From Deltaproteobacteria bacterium (GTDB lineage Bacteria; Myxococcota_A; Polyangia; GCA-2747355; JADLHG01), in the NCBI GenBank assembly GCA_020848905.1, contig JADLHG010000069.1, positions 62,001 to 126,000 of the forward strand: DNA of 64,000 nucleotides. Reading direction: 5' to 3'. A program made the position numbers and the translations under genes. Numbering within the stretch: the first letter of the stretch is position 1; each line of letters starts with the position of its first letter. Below the pieces are notes generated by a model. The model was not told the DNA's origin, did no database searches, and saw nothing but the letters and a program-made list of their open reading frames with translations. Below, piece after piece: positions 61,927 to 64,000 of the stretch.

Positions 61927-63321
61927 ATGGCCGACCTGCGCCGCGTCCTGAGCGCCCCGAGCGTCGCGCTCGTCGGGGCGGGTTATGCCTTCGCCACGCT
62001 GTCGATCGTCGCCGACGTGCAGGTGGCCTCGCTGATGCCCGGGGCCACCGGCTGGATGGCCGTGGTGGTGGCGGGACTGGTCTGCCTGCTCGCCTCCTCG
62101 AGCTTCGCCGAGCTCTCGGCCATGTTTCCCTCCTCGGCGGGCGTGCGGCTCTACCTGCAGAAGGCCTTCGGCGACCGCTTCGCGACGGCCATGTCGTCGG
62201 CCTACATCTTCACCGTGATCGCCGCGTCGGGGGCCGAGGCCTACGTCTTCGGCAGCGTGTTCGAGGCGCTCATCCCGCGCGGGCCCCCGGTGTGGGTCTA
62301 CATGGTGGCGGCCTTCGCCGTGGTGGGCGTGATCAACTACCGCGGCATCGAATTATCCGCCGGGTTCCAGAACGCTCTTTCGCTTATCATGTTCGTCTTC
62401 CTCCTCGGGGTGAGCGTCGCGGCGCTGGTCCAGTTCGGCGGGCGGCTCGAGAACTGGACCAACCCCTTCGCCACCGGGGCGACCGCGGAGGGGCTGATCT
62501 CGGCCGTGGCGGTGGCCATCTTTCTCTACGCCGGCTTCGAGTGGGTCACCGCGCTCGCCGAGGAGGCCGAGGACCCACGCGTGATCCCGCGGGGGATGGC
62601 CGGCTCGGTGGTGCTCCTCGGCGTGGTCTACGGGCTGCTCAACCTGGCCCTCGTCTCCGCCGTGCCGAAGGAGGTGCTGAGCGGCGCCAAGCCCTGGCTC
62701 GACGGGGTGAACTACGGCGCGCGGCCGCACGTGGTCTTCGTCAAGGTGGTCTTCGGCCCCTACGAGACGCTCGGCCTCGTCGCCGCCGGGGCGCTGAGTT
62801 TTCTGGCCTCGATGACCTCCTTCAACGCGGGGATCCTCACCACCTCGCGCTTCCTCTACGCCATGAGCCGCGACCGCACCATGCCGCGCGTGCTGAGCCG
62901 CATCCACCCGGAGTACTTCACGCCGGCGGTGGCCGTGGTGACCTTGACCATGGTCGCGCTCGTCAGCTCGATGCTCTTGCTTCTCTTCGGCGGGTTCAAC
63001 GCCTTCACCTTCGCCGTGGCGGGGAGCGAGGCGCTGATGCTCGGTCTCGTGGCCGTCTGCGTGATGCGGCTCCGGCGCAAGGAGCCGGCGGCCGAGCGGG
63101 CCTACCGCGTCCCCCTGCACCCGGTCAGTACCCTGGCCATCGCGCTCATCTTCGCCTTCCTCTTCGTGACGGTCTTTCTCACGCCGCAGCCCGAGGCCCG
63201 CGTCGGCCTCGCGATCTACGTCGCGATCGTGCTCTTCTTCGTGGGCTATACGCTCGGAGTGGTGCCGCGGCTCAAGCAAACCGCGTCGAAGGCCTCCGAG
63301 GCGAGAACGCGGACGTCCTGA
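61927..63321 (+). CDS. APC-family amino acid permease
   Basis: A 464-residue membrane protein with about twelve membrane helices and the APC signature at the N-terminus ('GYAFATLSIVADVQVASLMP') and 'LVCLLASSSFAELSAMFPSS'. Other stretches: 'FLYAGFEWVTALAEEAEDP', 'SFLASMTSFNAGILTTSRFL', 'AMSRDRTMPRVLSRIHPEYF'. It exchanges or symports amino acids or amines. The ATG lies 7 bases after the SCP2 stop. It probably imports or exports the substrate of the two aminotransferases. Confidence 0.9.
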   Translation: MADLRRVLSAPSVALVGAGYAFATLSIVADVQVASLMPGATGWMAVVVAGLVCLLASSSFAELSAMFPSSAGVRLYLQKAFGDRFATAMSSAYIFTVIAASGAEAYVFGSVFEALIPRGPPVWVYMVAAFAVVGVINYRGIELSAGFQNALSLIMFVFLLGVSVAALVQFGGRLENWTNPFATGATAEGLISAVAVAIFLYAGFEWVTALAEEAEDPRVIPRGMAGSVVLLGVVYGLLNLALVSAVPKEVLSGAKPWLDGVNYGARPHVVFVKVVFGPYETLGLVAAGALSFLASMTSFNAGILTTSRFLYAMSRDRTMPRVLSRIHPEYFTPAVAVVTLTMVALVSSMLLLLFGGFNAFTFAVAGSEALMLGLVAVCVMRLRRKEPAAERAYRVPLHPVSTLAIALIFAFLFVTVFLTPQPEARVGLAIYVAIVLFFVGYTLGVVPRLKQTASKASEARTRTS

Positions 63322-63366
63322 AGGGCGAGGAGCCGCTCGTCCGCGCAGGCAAGCGGTGGACGAGGA

Positions 63367-64000
63367 TCAGTACGGCGGCTCGTGCGGCGCGCGCTGCAGG
63401 CTGTCCTCGGGATGAAAGTAGGAGCCGTCGTTTTCGTACTCGCCGTTCCACTCGAGCTCCGGCCAGGTCTCCACCCGCTGTCCTCCGTTCTTGTACGTGT
63501 ACTGCTTCTGGTACTTCATCACCTTCACCCGCGACACTCCGGGCATGGCGAGCTTGTCGACGAACATCTCGGCGACCTCCATCGAGCGCGCGGGGCCCCA
63601 GAAGGGGACGGTGTCTCCGCGAAGCCAGCGGTAGAAGTTCCCCGTCTTGCGTCCCCGCTGGGTCACGTTCAGGTGGAGGAGCCTCATCTCCTCGCCGTAA
63701 TGAGCGTCTACCTGCACCGGCACGGCCCTGACCATCACTCCGCTCGCGAGGCCGCAGAAGAAGCTCTCGCCGCGGGCGAAGAGCTCCCGCGTTTTCTCCG
63801 GGAGAAGCTGGTGGGTGAAGGCCATGCACACGTCGCCCACGCACCTGGCCTGGTCGGCCGCGTGCCGCTCGGCCGCGTTCCACGCGCCGCGGTGGGTCGT
63901 GTCCTTTTCGTAGTTGGCCTTCCCGATGAGCGTGAGGGGGATCTCGGTGCCGTCCCTCTTGATCGCTGCGTAGCCGACCAGCGTACCCGGCTTCCCCTTG
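63367..64000 (-). CDS. Unidentified protein, 5' end cut by window edge
   Basis: The minus strand is open from the window edge to a TGA at 63367, giving at least 211 residues; the frame reads through a GTG at 63840, so the real start is probably beyond the edge. The visible part contains 'GTLVGYAAIKRDGTEIPLTL', 'HAADQARCVGDVC', 'HYGEEMRLLHLNVTQRGRK', 'FWGPARSMEVAEMFVDKLAM' and ends 'WNGEYENDGSYFHPEDSL'. Aromatic, polar composition and the paired cysteines suit a secreted or periplasmic protein, but no signal peptide is visible in the fragment. I recognise no family. It is convergent with the permease, with a 45-base gap. Confidence 0.6.
   Translation of the reverse strand, partial: KGKPGTLVGYAAIKRDGTEIPLTLIGKANYEKDTTHRGAWNAAERHAADQARCVGDVCMAFTHQLLPEKTRELFARGESFFCGLASGVMVRAVPVQVDAHYGEEMRLLHLNVTQRGRKTGNFYRWLRGDTVPFWGPARSMEVAEMFVDKLAMPGVSRVKVMKYQKQYTYKNGGQRVETWPELEWNGEYENDGSYFHPEDSLQRAPHEPPY

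Overview
The window is GC-rich, tightly packed bacterial DNA. Gene content points to a myxobacterium-like member of the Myxococcota (former Deltaproteobacteria): a Pkn-type Ser/Thr kinase beside an FHA sigma-54 activator, many Asp/Ala/Gly-rich lipoproteins, a large alternative chemosensory operon, and several secreted proteins that recall myxobacterial families. This is inferred from gene families; no rRNA or other taxonomic marker is present, and I recognised no tRNA, CRISPR array or prophage.

Positions 1-21440, almost all on the minus strand, form a surface-polysaccharide locus. It holds a flippase cut by the left edge, a tyrosine-autokinase/chain-length regulator, three paralogous Wzy-like polymerases, a fourth polymerase/ligase with a TPR tail, an initiating phosphoglycosyl transferase, four GT4-type glycosyltransferases, a sugar-nucleotide epimerase/dehydratase, a methyltransferase, a B12-type radical SAM enzyme and a YdcF-like protein. 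Two probable operons are clear: 21440->18695 (initiating transferase, glycosyltransferase, YdcF) behind a good sigma-70-like promoter, and 18501->9573 (polymerase, methyltransferase, three glycosyltransferases, radical SAM, epimerase) with overlapping or near-touching genes.

Positions 21565-30654 carry threonine synthase, an unknown 131-residue protein, a kinase / TPR protein / FHA-sigma54 activator module, a DUF2341-LamG lipoprotein, a small secreted protein and a TPR lipoprotein. Positions 30686-36044 hold an RND/MMPL exporter, a LolA-like periplasmic protein and a DUF1302-like outer-membrane protein joined by ATGA overlaps, probably an envelope lipid-transfer machine. Next come a Cys-rich secreted phosphodiesterase-fold lipoprotein, a 1434-residue protein whose C-terminal third is the nucleotide-binding and phosphohistidine half of pyruvate phosphate dikinase, a long GAPDH, an S41 protease lipoprotein, a decayed 84-85 bp tandem repeat in front of a Y1 (RAYT-like) transposase, a VWA lipoprotein and a hemerythrin.

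Positions 47976-57632 are a nine-gene chemosensory operon: soluble GAF-MCP, CheB, hybrid CheA, CheW, CheY, CheR, CheX-like, a REC-REC-STAS-like protein and an HDOD protein. The CheA carries two adjacent 24-residue motifs resembling the c-di-GMP-binding MshEN motif, lying between its Hpt and catalytic core. This, and the unusual output proteins, is the best candidate here for an undescribed system.

The right end has a second copy of the Cys-rich phosphodiesterase-fold lipoprotein, an operon-like set of class I aminotransferase, class III aminotransferase, SCP2-like protein and APC permease, and an unidentified gene running off the right edge.
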